From assembly GCF_021390475.1 (NCBI RefSeq), contig NZ_JAJUWS010000004.1, forward strand, positions 62,001 through 126,000: a stretch of 64,000 nucleotides of DNA. The letters are read 5' to 3'. The DNA is from Streptomyces sp. ST2-7A (GTDB lineage Bacteria > Actinomycetota > Actinomycetes > Streptomycetales > Streptomycetaceae). A program made the position numbers and the translations under genes. Shown here in pieces: positions 33,770 through 44,529 of this stretch. The first letter of the stretch is position 1, and the number at the start of each line of letters is the position of its first letter. Below the pieces are notes generated by a model. It saw nothing but the letters and a program-made list of their open reading frames with translations, made no database searches and was not told the DNA's origin.

Positions 33770-34783
33770 TCAGTACCCCCCGGCGGGGCGACCGTACGAC
33801 TGGTAGCCGGGATCCGGGTACGGCTGTCGTCCGTCCGCCGGACGCATCTGCTGGGGGATGGGCGCCGGTTGACCGGGTTGGGGACGGTAGCCCCGGGAGG
33901 GTGGCGGAACCTGCCCCACCATCGGCTGGGGGACCGACGAGGGGCCGGACCAGGCCGGGCGTCCACCGGCCGGAACCCCCGCCGGCACGTGGTGCACGGC
34001 CGGTCCGCCGGTCCGTCCGGCGGAGGGGCCGGCGGGCAGTGCGGGCAGGGCCGCCGGGAGAGCCGGGAGGCCGGGCATCGCCGGTGCGGCGGGTTCCCAG
34101 GCGGAGGGCACGCGGATCGGCGCGATCTGCGGAGTGCCCCGTTCGGCCACCAGGCTGTCGTATATCGGGGTGTCCGCGAAGGGCGTCCCGATGGTTGAGG
34201 AGTACGACGAGGAGGAGTACCCCGAGCCATGGGACCCGGAGGAGTACGAACCCGACGAGGAGTACGAACCCGACGAGCCGGCCGAGGAGTACGAGGAGGG
34301 GGACCCCCCGTACGAGGGCGAGGGACTCCCGGAACCCGGCGTCGGGTACGACCCGTACGCGGGAGTCGACCCGGAAGAACCGTTGGCGGGATACGAGGAG
34401 GGCGCCGGGGCGTACCCCGTTCCGTTGACGCCGTTGCCCCCCCGGGGTCCTCCGGGGGGAGCCGGGTGGGACACCGGGGTGGAATGAGATGCCCGGGAGG
34501 GGGCAGGAGCGGCCGGGGACACCGGGGCGGTGTTGCCCCACCCATCGGGGGAACCCCAGGCGCCGGAGGAGGCGGAGGTCGGAGCGGAGGTGCCGAAGTG
34601 CGTCGGTGCACCGGTGCGACCGGAGCCGTTCGCGAAGTTGCTCTGATGACCGTTCGGGGCGCCGGACTGCACGGGACGCGTCGGCTGATGATGACCCGGA
34701 GGGGTAGGCGGCGACGGGTACGTCGCGTACATCGGGGACCCGTGGGGCGGGTCGCCGGGGTGAGGCGGGTGCGGGGAGGTCAT
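33770..34783 (-). CDS. DUF6643 family protein, Pro/Gly/Ser/Tyr-rich and mostly disordered
   Basis: The 337-residue protein is low-complexity for most of its length: a Pro/His/Gly-rich head, a Ser/Tyr/Gly repeat region (about 130-205, e.g. SSGSYSSSGSYSSGS), then a short conserved core TPIYDSLVAERGTPQIAPIR (about 209-228), and a Pro/Leu/Ala-rich tail. I recognise the core as DUF6643, of unknown function. There is no signal peptide or membrane segment. It is convergent with encapsulin 2. Family 2 cargo proteins use disordered Pro/Gly-rich arms for loading, so an encapsulin-associated role is conceivable, but only position suggests it. Confidence 0.75.
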   Translation of the reverse strand: MTSPHPPHPGDPPHGSPMYATYPSPPTPPGHHQPTRPVQSGAPNGHQSNFANGSGRTGAPTHFGTSAPTSASSGAWGSPDGWGNTAPVSPAAPAPSRASHSTPVSHPAPPGGPRGGNGVNGTGYAPAPSSYPANGSSGSTPAYGSYPTPGSGSPSPSYGGSPSSYSSAGSSGSYSSSGSYSSGSHGSGYSSSSYSSTIGTPFADTPIYDSLVAERGTPQIAPIRVPSAWEPAAPAMPGLPALPAALPALPAGPSAGRTGGPAVHHVPAGVPAGGRPAWSGPSSVPQPMVGQVPPPSRGYRPQPGQPAPIPQQMRPADGRQPYPDPGYQSYGRPAGGY

Positions 34784-34790
34784 GCGACAT

Positions 34791-34796
34791 AAGGTA
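34791..34796 (-). promoter_or_regulatory. Candidate -10 box of the DUF6643 gene
   Basis: On the minus strand TACCTT ends 7 nt before the ATG at 34783, consistent with a leaderless transcript. Confidence 0.5.
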
Positions 34797-34865
34797 AGCC
34801 CCTGACACGCCCGTTGGGGAGCCCGATCCGAAGGTCATTTCGGGTAGTCGGGCGGTCTCTGCCTA

Positions 34866-34946
34866 CCCAAAAACAGCAAAAACGCAGAAAAAGACGAAAA
34901 AAACCTCTCGCTTTCTCATTTTCTTCACGAAAGAAGCCGTCTTTCG
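34866..34946. promoter_or_regulatory. AT-rich island with phased A-tracts
   Basis: Four A-runs (34869-34873, 34878-34882, 34888-34892, 34897-34903) recur every 9-10 bases, so the DNA should be intrinsically bent. T-rich sequence follows and a hairpin CGAAAGA-AGCCG-TCTTTCG closes it (34928-34946). It lies about 75 bases upstream of the DUF6643 -10 box and about 150 upstream of the racemase gene. Confidence 0.75.
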
Positions 34947-35080
34947 CCCCCGGGCCGGTCGGCCCTTCCCACTCCTCGTACTCCGGCTGTGCCCCGGCAC
35001 ACGGCCCGGGCCGATCCGCGTCCCCGCCCGCACCCGGGCCCGAACGACCCGCCCCACCGCCCCGGGGGACCGGCGCCCCG

Positions 35081-35086
35081 TACCCT
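35081..35086 (+). promoter_or_regulatory. Candidate -10 box for the racemase-family gene
   Basis: TACCCT ends 6 nt before the GTG at 35093; leaderless transcript likely. Confidence 0.4.
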
Positions 35087-35092
35087 GGCCCC

Positions 35093-35965
35093 GTGAAGAT
35101 CGCGCTCATCGACTCGGGTCTCGGACTTCTCGCCGCCGCCGCGGCGGTGCGCCGTGCACGCCCGGATGTCTCCCTCGTGTTGTCCGGCGACCCGGACGGG
35201 ATGCCCTGGGGCCCCAGGGCCCCGCGCGACATCGCCGAGCGGGCCCTGCGCTGCGCGCGCGCCGCACTGGCCCATGGGCCGCACGCCCTCGTGGTCGCCT
35301 GCAACACCGCCTCCGTGCACGCGCTGGAGGCGCTGCGGACCGAACTCGAGCCCGCCGTCCCGGTCGTCGGAACGGTGCCCGCGGTCAAGCCCGGGGCGAT
35401 GGCGGGTGGTCCCCTCGCCATCTGGGCCACCCCCGCCACCACCGGCAGCGTCTACCAGCGTCGGCTGATCGCCGAGTTCGCCGGTGGGGTGGAGACCGCC
35501 GAGGTGCCCTGTCACGGTCTGGCGGACGCGGTGGAGCGGGCCGACCCGGCCGCGATCACCCGGGCGGTGGACGCGGCCGCCCGACTCACACCGCCCGGCG
35601 TACGGGACGTGGTGCTGGGGTGCACCCACTACGAACTGGTCGCCGCGACCATCCGTGATCGGTTGACGGAGGCGATCGGCGCCCCGGTGCGGCTGCACGG
35701 TTCCGCGCGGGCGGTCGCCGCCCAGGTGCTCCGGCGTGCCGGGACCGTCGGCGGGGGCGTCCCCGCCGACCGGGGCGGGACGGGCGGGGACGGGCGACTC
35801 GTGGTGCTGGCCTCCGGGCGCCCCTCGACCCTCTCCCCGGCGGCCCTGGGATACGCCGAGGCCGCCCTGCTGCTCGGCCCTCCGACCGGGGTCCCGGCCG
35901 GGGCCGCCCGAAACGACGGCGACGAGGGCGGATCGGGGACCCGGGAGGAGACGGCCGCGGTGTAG
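35093..35965 (+). CDS. Aspartate/glutamate racemase family protein (MurI-like)
   Basis: A protein of 290 residues. It begins VKIALIDSGLGLLAAAAAVR (MurI: DSGxGGL) and has both catalytic cysteine motifs, VVACNTASVHAL near residue 68 and VVLGCTHYEL near 175, plus the PVVGTVPAVKPGA segment. Proton abstraction by two cysteines should therefore be possible. It differs from housekeeping MurI in the motif DSGLGLL and in a Gly/Asp-rich tail, so it may be a second racemase with another amino acid substrate rather than the essential cell-wall enzyme. It stands alone, convergent with dhaM. Confidence 0.8.
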   Translation: MKIALIDSGLGLLAAAAAVRRARPDVSLVLSGDPDGMPWGPRAPRDIAERALRCARAALAHGPHALVVACNTASVHALEALRTELEPAVPVVGTVPAVKPGAMAGGPLAIWATPATTGSVYQRRLIAEFAGGVETAEVPCHGLADAVERADPAAITRAVDAAARLTPPGVRDVVLGCTHYELVAATIRDRLTEAIGAPVRLHGSARAVAAQVLRRAGTVGGGVPADRGGTGGDGRLVVLASGRPSTLSPAALGYAEAALLLGPPTGVPAGAARNDGDEGGSGTREETAAV

Positions 35966-35994
35966 GCGGCACCCCGGGCCCCGAACGGTTCCCG

Positions 35995-36022
35995 GGCGTC
36001 GGGGCCTTCCCTCCCCGACGCC
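35995..36022. terminator. Terminator after the racemase-family gene
   Basis: GGCGTCGGGG and its complement around an 8-nt loop, 29 nt past the stop, in the gap between convergent genes. Confidence 0.7.
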
Positions 36023-36209
36023 GGGCGAACCGCTCCGAACCTCCCGGGCGCGATCCCGGTCCGGCGCGCGATCCCGGAAGCCTTCGCCACCCCGGCCCCG
36101 ACCGGACGGGACCGGGGCGATGACCGGGTACCCGGCCTCACCCGGTCCCGTCCCCGGACCCCTTCGGGCCTCCCCGGGTGCCGCCCCGGGTTCCCTTCCG
36201 GGTCCCGGG

Positions 36210-36674
36210 TCACCGCTTGCGGTAGTCGCGGGCCTCTCCGGCGGCCTCCACCACCCCCTCGAGATCGGCCCCTCCGGCCGCGGCCACCACCGCGGCCACC
36301 GCCCCTTCCAGGAACGGGGCGTCCAGCAGGCGGGTCCCGACGGGAAGCCCTTCGGTCGGGTCGTCCCCGGCCGCTTCCCCGTCCTCCTCCCGGGGTTCCG
36401 CCAGCAGCGCCCGCACGGTCAGTACGGCGCTTCCCAGATCGACCAGGACCGCCACTCCCGCGCCGGAGTCCGCGCGGCGTGCCGCCGCGGTGATCAGCTC
36501 GGCGTCGGTCCCGATCCCGCCCCCGGGGTCGCCGCCGGCGGGTTCCACCCGCACGTTCCCCGCTCCTCCCGCCAGGGCGGCGGCCAACCGGGCCACCGAC
36601 TCGGCGACCTCCCGACTGTGCGAGACCAGCACGATGCCCGGTGCGCCCGCGCTCTCCCCACCGGTCTCAGCCAC
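36210..36674 (-). CDS. dhaM: Dihydroxyacetone kinase phosphotransfer subunit DhaM (EIIA-like)
   Basis: A 154-residue protein with the EIIA-mannose-type start GIVLVSHSREVAESVARL; the histidine in SHS should be phosphorylated by HPr of the PTS and pass the phosphate to ADP bound on DhaL. AGGDPGGGIGTDAELI and VLVDLGSAVLTVRALL also match the family. It is the short form without fused HPr or EI domains. GTG at 36674 overlaps the dhaL end by 8 bases, so translation is probably coupled. Gene order on this strand is dhaK, dhaL, dhaM. Confidence 0.92.
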   Translation of the reverse strand: MAETGGESAGAPGIVLVSHSREVAESVARLAAALAGGAGNVRVEPAGGDPGGGIGTDAELITAAARRADSGAGVAVLVDLGSAVLTVRALLAEPREEDGEAAGDDPTEGLPVGTRLLDAPFLEGAVAAVVAAAGGADLEGVVEAAGEARDYRKR

Positions 36675-37332
36675 GGCCCGCGCCGTTCCCCGGGGCCCGC
36701 CCCGCGGTGTCGGCCAGCGCCCCGATGATGAGGGCCGAGGAGGCGGCACCGGGGTCCTGATGGCCGATGCTGCGGTCACCGAGGTAACCGGCCCGGCCGC
36801 GCCGGGCCCGCATCGGGACGGTGGCCAACGCGCCCTCGTCGGCGGCCGCCGCGGCGGCGCCGAAGGAGCGCGTCAAGCCCTCGACGGCGGGCTCCAGCGC
36901 GTCGAGCATGGTCTTGTCCCCGCCGGTGGCGCCACCCAGTTCGGCCACCGCGCCCACGCCGGCCCGTAGCGCCTCCGCGAGCCCGGTCCGCGAGACCCGG
37001 GGGGCGTCGCCCAATTCCCTGCCGGCGCGCCGCAGCAATGTCCCGTACAGCGGTCCCGAGGCCCCGCCGACGGTGGAGATCAGGGTACGCCCGGCTCCGG
37101 TCAGCACCGCTCCGGGCGTTTCCGGGGGCTGCTCCGCCAGACGGCGGGCCACCGCGGTGAACCCGCGGTTGAGGTTGCTGCCGTGGTCGGCGTCGCCGAT
37201 CGCGGCGTCCAACTCGGTGAGCCGGTCGGCGTCCCGGGCCACGGCGGCGGCCGCGGCGTCGAGCCAGCGGATGAAGAAGTCGGCGTCCATCGTCGGCTCG
37301 GTGTCCTCGTGGTCACCGGTATCCGGTCCCAT
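36667..37332 (-). CDS. dhaL: Dihydroxyacetone kinase subunit DhaL
   Basis: The 221-residue ADP-binding subunit. ELDAAIGDADHGSNLNRGF carries the aspartates that hold two magnesium ions, GGASGPLYGTLL the nucleotide loop, GDKTMLDALEPAVEGL and RAGYLGDRSIGHQDPGA the closing motifs. ADP stays bound and is recharged by DhaM, so no free ATP is used. ATG at 37332 sits right after GGAG, with GAGGGG 8 nt upstream; a second in-frame ATG lies 14 codons on, next to the conserved FFIRWLDA. Confidence 0.93.
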   Translation of the reverse strand: MGPDTGDHEDTEPTMDADFFIRWLDAAAAAVARDADRLTELDAAIGDADHGSNLNRGFTAVARRLAEQPPETPGAVLTGAGRTLISTVGGASGPLYGTLLRRAGRELGDAPRVSRTGLAEALRAGVGAVAELGGATGGDKTMLDALEPAVEGLTRSFGAAAAAADEGALATVPMRARRGRAGYLGDRSIGHQDPGAASSALIIGALADTAGRAPGNGAGRG

Positions 37333-37425
37333 CTCCGCGTTCCCCTCTCGTCCGAACCCTCGTCCCGTCCCCGGGATGTCGCGTCTCCCCCGGAACGGGA
37401 CATCCCTTCCCGCGCCGCGTCCGGC

Positions 37426-38415
37426 TCAGGCACCCCAGCGCAGGGCGGGGGTGCGCACCGGCGTTTCCCACAGCCGGAGCAACTCCTCGTCGACCGGGCA
37501 CAGCGTGACCGAGCAGCCGGCCATGTCGAGGGAGGTCACGTAGTCGCCCACCAGGGTGCGGGCGGGTACGACCGAGCGCTCCGACAGCGCCCGCAACACC
37601 TCCGAGGCGTACCCGTACAGCTCCAGCAACGGGGTGGCCCCCATACCGTTGACCAGCACCAGCACCGGGTTGTCCGGTCGCAGGTCGTCCAGCAGCGCGT
37701 CAACGGTGGCGTCGGCGATCTCCCCCGAGGTCATCATTCCGCGCCGTTCGCGGCCGGGTTCCCCGTGGATGCCGATGCCCAGTTCCAGTTCGCCTCCCGG
37801 GAGGTCGAAGGTCGGGCCGCCCCGGGCGGGGGTACTGCAGGGAGCCAACGCCACCCCGAAGCTGCGGCAGGAGTCGGCCACCCGACAAGCCACCTCCGTC
37901 ACCCGCTCCAGGGGGGCGCCCGCCTCGGCGACGGCGCCGGCCAGGCGTTCCACGAAGAGGGTGCCGCCGGTGCCCCGGCGACCCGCGCCCTCCCCGGCGG
38001 GCAGCGCGACGTCGTCCCGTACGGTGACGGTCTCGACCCGAATGCCCTCCTCGGCGGCGAGCTCGGCGGCCATCTCGAAGTTCAGCACGTCACCCGTGTA
38101 ATTCTTGACCACGAACAGCACCCCTTCGCCGCTGTCCACGGCGGCGGCGGCGCGCAGCATCTGATCGGGAACCGGAGAGGTGAAGATTTCCCCGGGGCAT
38201 GCCGCGTCGAGCATCCCGGGGCCGACGAAACCACCGTGCAACGGTTCGTGGCCGGATCCACCGCCGGAGATCAGCCCGACCTTGTTCGCCACCGGGGCGT
38301 CGCGCCGCACCACCACCCGGTTGGCCACGTCGACGGTGAGTTCCGGGTGGACGGCGGCCATGCCGCGCAGCGCGTCCTCCACCACCCGCTCCGGCACGTT
38401 GATCAACATCTTCAC
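37426..38415 (-). CDS. dhaK: Dihydroxyacetone kinase substrate-binding subunit DhaK
   Basis: The 329-residue subunit binds dihydroxyacetone covalently as a hemiaminal to histidine. LISGGGSGHEPLHGGFVG (near residues 49-66), LFVVKNYTGDVLNF and LGIGIHGEPG (substrate histidine) are intact. Together with DhaL and DhaM it makes dihydroxyacetone phosphate, feeding glycerol or dihydroxyacetone into glycolysis. GTG at 38415 chosen: GGAGGGAG lies 6 nt upstream. The gene diverges from the LLM flavoprotein gene; dhaL follows after 93 nt. Confidence 0.94.
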   Translation of the reverse strand: MKMLINVPERVVEDALRGMAAVHPELTVDVANRVVVRRDAPVANKVGLISGGGSGHEPLHGGFVGPGMLDAACPGEIFTSPVPDQMLRAAAAVDSGEGVLFVVKNYTGDVLNFEMAAELAAEEGIRVETVTVRDDVALPAGEGAGRRGTGGTLFVERLAGAVAEAGAPLERVTEVACRVADSCRSFGVALAPCSTPARGGPTFDLPGGELELGIGIHGEPGRERRGMMTSGEIADATVDALLDDLRPDNPVLVLVNGMGATPLLELYGYASEVLRALSERSVVPARTLVGDYVTSLDMAGCSVTLCPVDEELLRLWETPVRTPALRWGA

Positions 38416-38684
38416 GCGGCTCTCCCTCCACACGGACCGCCGCATCCCACCCGCGGGTGGGTCACGCGATCGTCGTCGGCTCCCGGCACGGGGACCACCA
38501 GCGTACGGACCGGGGGCGCGCCGGGACAGTACGCGCGCCGGGCACGCCACCGACCCGGCCGAGGGTCACCCCGGCGGCGGAACCGGATCCCGGGGTGCCG
38601 CGCCGGGGCGCGGGAACACTCCCGGTCGGGGAAGGGTTGGGGAGAATGCAATTGACGCTTCAATCGATGGATCGGGTGAACGCG

Positions 38685-39764
38685 ATGCAGTTCGGCGTCT
38701 TCACCGTGGGTGACGTCACCACCGACCCCACCGACGGCCGCACGCCCACCGAGCACGAGCGGATCAGGGCGATGCTCGCCATCGCCCTCAAGGCCGAGGA
38801 GGTGGGACTCGACGTCTTCGCCACGGGGGAGCACCACAACCCGCCCTTCGTGCCCTCCTCGCCGACCACCCTGCTCGGCTGGATCGCCGCCCGCACCGAA
38901 CGGCTGATCCTCTCCACCGCCACCACCCTGATCACCACCAACGACCCGGTGAAGATCGCCGAGGACTACGCGATGCTCCAGCACCTCGCCGACGGGCGGG
39001 TCGACCTGATGCTGGGACGCGGCAACACCGGACCGGTGTACCCCTGGTTCGGTCAGGACATCCGACAGGGCATCCCGTTGGCGATCGAGAACTACGCACT
39101 GCTCCGCCGGCTGTGGCGGGAGGACGTGGTCGACTGGAAGGGACGCTTCCGCACCCCACTGAGGGGCTTCACCTCCACCCCGCGTCCGCTGGACGGCGTT
39201 CCGCCGTTCGTGTGGCACGGGTCGATCCGCAGTCCCGAGATCGCCGAGCAGGCGGCTCACCACGGAGACGGCTTCTTCGCCAACCACATCTTCTGGCCGA
39301 AGGAACACTTCCTGCGCCTCGTCGACCTCTACCGGCGGCGCTGGGCCCACCACGGTCACGGTGCGCCGGAACAGGCGATCGTCGGACTCGGCGGGCAGGT
39401 CTTCATGCGGAAGAACTCCGGGGACGCCGTTCGCGAGTTCCGCCCCTACTTCGACAACGCCCCCGTCTACGGTCACGGTCCCTCGCTGGAGGAGTTCACG
39501 GAGCAGACCCCGTTGACGGTCGGCAGCCCCCAACAGGTCATCGAGAAGACCCTGACCTTCCGTGAGGGCTTCGGGGACTACCAGCGGCAACTGTTCCTCA
39601 TCGATCACGCGGGTCTGCCGCTGAAGACCGTGCTGGAACAGTTGGACCTCCTGGGGGAGGAGGTCGTCCCCGTGCTGCGCCGGGAGTTCGCCGCCCGCCG
39701 TCCGGCCGGGGTCGCCGGTCCGCCGCGTCATCCCGCCGCGGTCGCCGGTGGGTCCGACGGCTGA
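38685..39764 (+). CDS. LLM-class flavin-dependent oxidoreductase
   Basis: A luciferase-like TIM barrel of 359 residues. MQFGVFTVGDV, FATGEHHNPPFVPSSPTTLL, LILSTATTLITTNDPVKIAED and MLGRGNTGPVYPWFGQDIRQG are the family's flavin- and substrate-pocket segments. Members use reduced FMN or F420 to oxidise small molecules; the subgroup with GEHHNP is common in actinobacteria but its substrate is not known. I chose ATG 38685, which gives the usual MQFG start and has GGTGA 5 nt upstream. ATG 38646 with GGGGAG only 1 nt upstream is possible. Confidence 0.88.
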   Translation: MQFGVFTVGDVTTDPTDGRTPTEHERIRAMLAIALKAEEVGLDVFATGEHHNPPFVPSSPTTLLGWIAARTERLILSTATTLITTNDPVKIAEDYAMLQHLADGRVDLMLGRGNTGPVYPWFGQDIRQGIPLAIENYALLRRLWREDVVDWKGRFRTPLRGFTSTPRPLDGVPPFVWHGSIRSPEIAEQAAHHGDGFFANHIFWPKEHFLRLVDLYRRRWAHHGHGAPEQAIVGLGGQVFMRKNSGDAVREFRPYFDNAPVYGHGPSLEEFTEQTPLTVGSPQQVIEKTLTFREGFGDYQRQLFLIDHAGLPLKTVLEQLDLLGEEVVPVLRREFAARRPAGVAGPPRHPAAVAGGSDG

Positions 39765-40216
39765 CCCCGGGTGCCGCCCCGCTTCCCTCTCCGCGCCGCG
39801 GTGTCGCCGACCGGTGCACGTGTCACCCGGGCGGGGTATCCCGCCGGCCCGCGCGGACCGGGGAACCGTCGCCTCCGGGCGGTATCCACGTGATGCCGAG
39901 CCTCCCCCCGACCCGCCCCGTCCACCCGACGGACGATCCGATCACCACCCCGGCGGGGGAGGGTCGATGGTCCACCGCCGGCGCGGGGGACCACCCGCAG
40001 GAGTGAAACCGGCGGGTGAACCGCGAGCCGGCCCCGGCGCCCCGCCGAGCCCCGACCGGCCCGTACCCGGGCCCTTCCGGGCGCTTCACGCCGCTTCCGG
40101 CGGACACCTCGCCGCCCCGACACCATCCATGTGCGCCGTCGTTCCGCCGCCATACTTGGCCGCGGCAGGCGGTGTGCCGCACGGAGCGGGGCGGAGACGG
40201 GGGTTCTGAACGGACG
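39765..40216. other. Intergenic stretch, no gene seen
   Basis: About 450 bases before the kinase gene. Frames here are GC artefacts. Only a short GGCGGG/CCCGCC hairpin near 39830-39846 was noticed. Confidence 0.45.
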
Positions 40217-42304
<2,088 letters not shown>

Positions 42305-42312
42305 TCCCGGGG

Positions 42313-42358
42313 GCCGCCCGGTGCCCGCCGGCGGGTCCGATACGCCGTACCGGGCGGC
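42313..42358. terminator. Terminator after the kinase gene
   Basis: GCCGCCCGGT and its complement (42313-42322 with 42349-42358) enclose a second small palindrome, CCCGCCGGCGGG. Confidence 0.6.
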
Positions 42359-42416
42359 GTGCGGCTCCGGGACGGGACGCCCGCCACCGGAGCGCCGGTG
42401 GACCCCGGACGCCGCG

Positions 42417-42422
42417 TACCAT
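42417..42422 (+). promoter_or_regulatory. Candidate -10 box for the 169-residue protein
   Basis: TACCAT ends 6 nt before the ATG at 42429; leaderless transcript likely. Confidence 0.45.
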
Positions 42423-42428
42423 GGCCGC

Positions 42429-42938
42429 ATGTCCTTTCTCCGCCGCCGCAGCGCCGCCACCCCGGCCGGGCCGGACTTCGACGTTCTCGCCATGGACCCC
42501 GGCGATTGGCCCGGTGTGCTCGGCGCGGGTCTCCTCCCCGCCGACGACGGCACCTGCCAGGGGGTGATCCTGCGCTACGACCTCTTCGGGGGACGCGGAC
42601 CGGCCATGGTCATCGGGAACCTGCCGCCCGGGTCACCCGCCCGCGACGTGGAGGAGGACGAGGTTCCCTTCGAGGTCACCCAGTTGCTCCAGGCCCTGGA
42701 GATGGACGACGCCTCGGTCGACGCGGTCACCGTCACCGGTACCGAGGACATGCCCGTCATGCACGACGACAATCTGCTGATCGTGCACCGCGTCACCTGT
42801 TCGGAGGACCGGGTGTCCTGCGTGCAGTTCGACCGCAGCGACGGTGTCCTGGTGACCATCGCCAGCTGGGACCGCCCCATCACCGAGGACCTGTACCGGT
42901 TGCTCAAGCCACTGCCCGCCGAGTTGTTCCGCCGCTGA
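42429..42938 (+). CDS. Hypothetical protein, 169 aa
   Basis: No family recognised. It is an acidic, soluble alpha/beta protein starting MSFLRRRSAATPAGPDFDVL, with strands such as CQGVILRYDLFGG and AVTVTGTEDMPVMHDDNLLIV and the motif SWDRPITEDLYRLLKPLP at the end. There is no signal peptide or membrane helix. Consistent G/C-ending codons and a good promoter box support a real gene. It lies between the TPR kinase and the APH-like gene. Confidence 0.75.
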   Translation: MSFLRRRSAATPAGPDFDVLAMDPGDWPGVLGAGLLPADDGTCQGVILRYDLFGGRGPAMVIGNLPPGSPARDVEEDEVPFEVTQLLQALEMDDASVDAVTVTGTEDMPVMHDDNLLIVHRVTCSEDRVSCVQFDRSDGVLVTIASWDRPITEDLYRLLKPLPAELFRR

Positions 42939-43129
42939 CCCCGGGCCCGCCGGGCCGCCCTCCCCGTGCGCGAACGGGACCGGTCGTCCGGAAGCCCTCC
43001 CGCGGCTCCCCGCCCGACCGGCCCGAGGCGTCGTCGCCCCTCACGGACCCCGGTACCCGGGCCCGGGTTCGGCGACATCCCCGGACCCCGCTCCTCCTCG
43101 GCGCGCCCCCGACTGGCTCGCCGGCCCCT

Positions 43130-44299
43130 TCAGCGGGTGCCCACCGCGGCCCGCACCGCGCCGCGGGCCATCGCGCAGTCCTCGTGCAACCGGCGCAACA
43201 GCAAGCGCTGTTCCTCGCCCGGGCTCAACCCGCCCACCGATCGCGCCGACGGTTCGGGCGGGGTCGTCGCCCGCATGGCGCGCTGCACCGCCTCCTCGCA
43301 CAGCCGCACCTCACGGGTGAGCACCAGCAGGAGGTTGACGAGGAAGGCGTCCCTGGCCCCTGGACCGGCCGTATGCGCCGCGTGGCTGATCCTGCGCCGG
43401 GTGCCGGGGGCGTCCCCCAACACCGCCCACAGCGAGGCGAGGTCGTACCCGGGCAGGTACCAGCCCGCCGCCTCCCACCCCACCAGTACGGGTCCGGTGG
43501 GGGAGAGGACGGCGTTCGCGGGCACGGCCGAACCGTGGCAGAACTGTCCGGGCAGTCCGTCGGAGCCGTCCCCGACGCCCTGCCGGACGCTCCCCCGGGG
43601 CCGACCCGCTCCGGTCCGCAACCCGTGCAACAACGTCTGGATGTCCCCCACGTCACGGTCGGTCAGCAGCCCCAGCGCGTGGTACCGCACCACCCTGGCG
43701 GGATAATCCACCGTCAGGGAGAAGGTCTTCCCCGGGGGCTCCCACTCGTTCAATCGGCGGAAGGCCCCGACCACCGCCCGCAGGTCGCCGGGGGAGGGCG
43801 GTGCCACCGGATGGCGGCGGCCCGCGGCGGCCCGACCGGGCACGAACTCCGTCACCAGCACCCCCGCCCCGGGGTCGGCGGCGACCAGGCGGGGCGCGCG
43901 CACCGGGGGTCGGTGTCTGACGAAGGCGCGGTGCACCGCTATCTCGTGCCGCAGCCGGTCGCCGACGGCGGGGGAGGTGTCGGCCGCGTACTTCGCCAGC
44001 ACCGGTCGCCGACCGAGGGTCCCCACCACCAGCAGCGTGCTCCCGGTATCGCGCAGCAGCTGCGCGGGGGAGAAGTCGGGACACACGCCCCGCACCGCCG
44101 TCAGGGCCCGCCGCATGCGCTCGCCCCGCTCACCGGACGCCTCCGTCCGTCCGATGGGCGGGGCGGACGGGCGGAGGCCGGCGTGACGCGCGGGCCGACC
44201 GGCCGCTCCCACCGGGCCCGGAGTCGTCGCCGCGCGACCCGACGACCCCGTCGGGGCCGGCTCCCGGCGCGGGAACACTGGTGTGGGTGTCGAGTACAT
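43130..44299 (-). CDS. APH-fold phosphotransferase-like protein with altered catalytic site
   Basis: The 389-residue protein has the aminoglycoside/choline kinase fold: [17 protein letters not shown] with a lysine in the VAIK-like position, [24 protein letters not shown] (hinge), and [15 protein letters not shown] where the catalytic loop HGDxxxxN belongs. Here Asp is replaced by Ser, and the metal-binding DW motif reads VGWEAAG, with Gly for Asp. The asparagine is retained. It is probably inactive as a kinase and may bind a nucleotide or partner. Residues 1-60 are a disordered Pro/Ser-rich head. ATG 44299 chosen; frame open to 44341. Divergent from nsdA. Confidence 0.75.
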   Translation of the reverse strand: MYSTPTPVFPRREPAPTGSSGRAATTPGPVGAAGRPARHAGLRPSAPPIGRTEASGERGERMRRALTAVRGVCPDFSPAQLLRDTGSTLLVVGTLGRRPVLAKYAADTSPAVGDRLRHEIAVHRAFVRHRPPVRAPRLVAADPGAGVLVTEFVPGRAAAGRRHPVAPPSPGDLRAVVGAFRRLNEWEPPGKTFSLTVDYPARVVRYHALGLLTDRDVGDIQTLLHGLRTGAGRPRGSVRQGVGDGSDGLPGQFCHGSAVPANAVLSPTGPVLVGWEAAGWYLPGYDLASLWAVLGDAPGTRRRISHAAHTAGPGARDAFLVNLLLVLTREVRLCEEAVQRAMRATTPPEPSARSVGGLSPGEEQRLLLRRLHEDCAMARGAVRAAVGTR

Positions 44300-44440
44300 G
44301 GACGAACGCGATTCCTTCCCGAGTGGATGATGAACGCGCACCCCGCTCCCGGCACGACCGACGCCCTGGGGAAGCGCCGGCCGCCCCGGGACCGGGGTGA
44401 CGCGGTTCTACCCCACCGCGCGTCGCCGGTGGCCCGCCAT

Positions 44441-44470
44441 CTGGCGCGCCCTGGCGAAACCTGGCGAATC
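44441..44470 (+). repeat. Three 10-bp-spaced direct repeats in the nsdA promoter
   Basis: CTGGCGCGCC, CTGGCGAAAC and CTGGCGAATC in a row: the hexamer CTGGCG recurs exactly every 10 bases, i.e. on one face of the helix. They end 24 bases before the candidate -10 box. Confidence 0.65.
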
Positions 44471-44494
44471 GGCCGGGGCCCCCCGGCGGCGGGC

Positions 44495-44500
44495 TAATGT
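44495..44500 (+). promoter_or_regulatory. Candidate -10 box of nsdA
   Basis: TAATGT, 29 nt before the GTG start at 44530. It overlaps an upstream in-frame ATG at 44497, which argues that the GTG is the real start. Confidence 0.45.
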
Positions 44501-44529
44501 CGGGTCAGCCGAGATCCTGGGGGCTTGAC

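Noticed and set aside
34134-34487. An open frame coding for a very acidic Glu/Asp/Tyr-rich protein
   Set aside because: It is the exact antisense of the Ser/Tyr/Gly repeat region of the DUF6643 gene; repeat-rich GC sequence keeps several frames open. The minus-strand frame has the conserved DUF6643 core.
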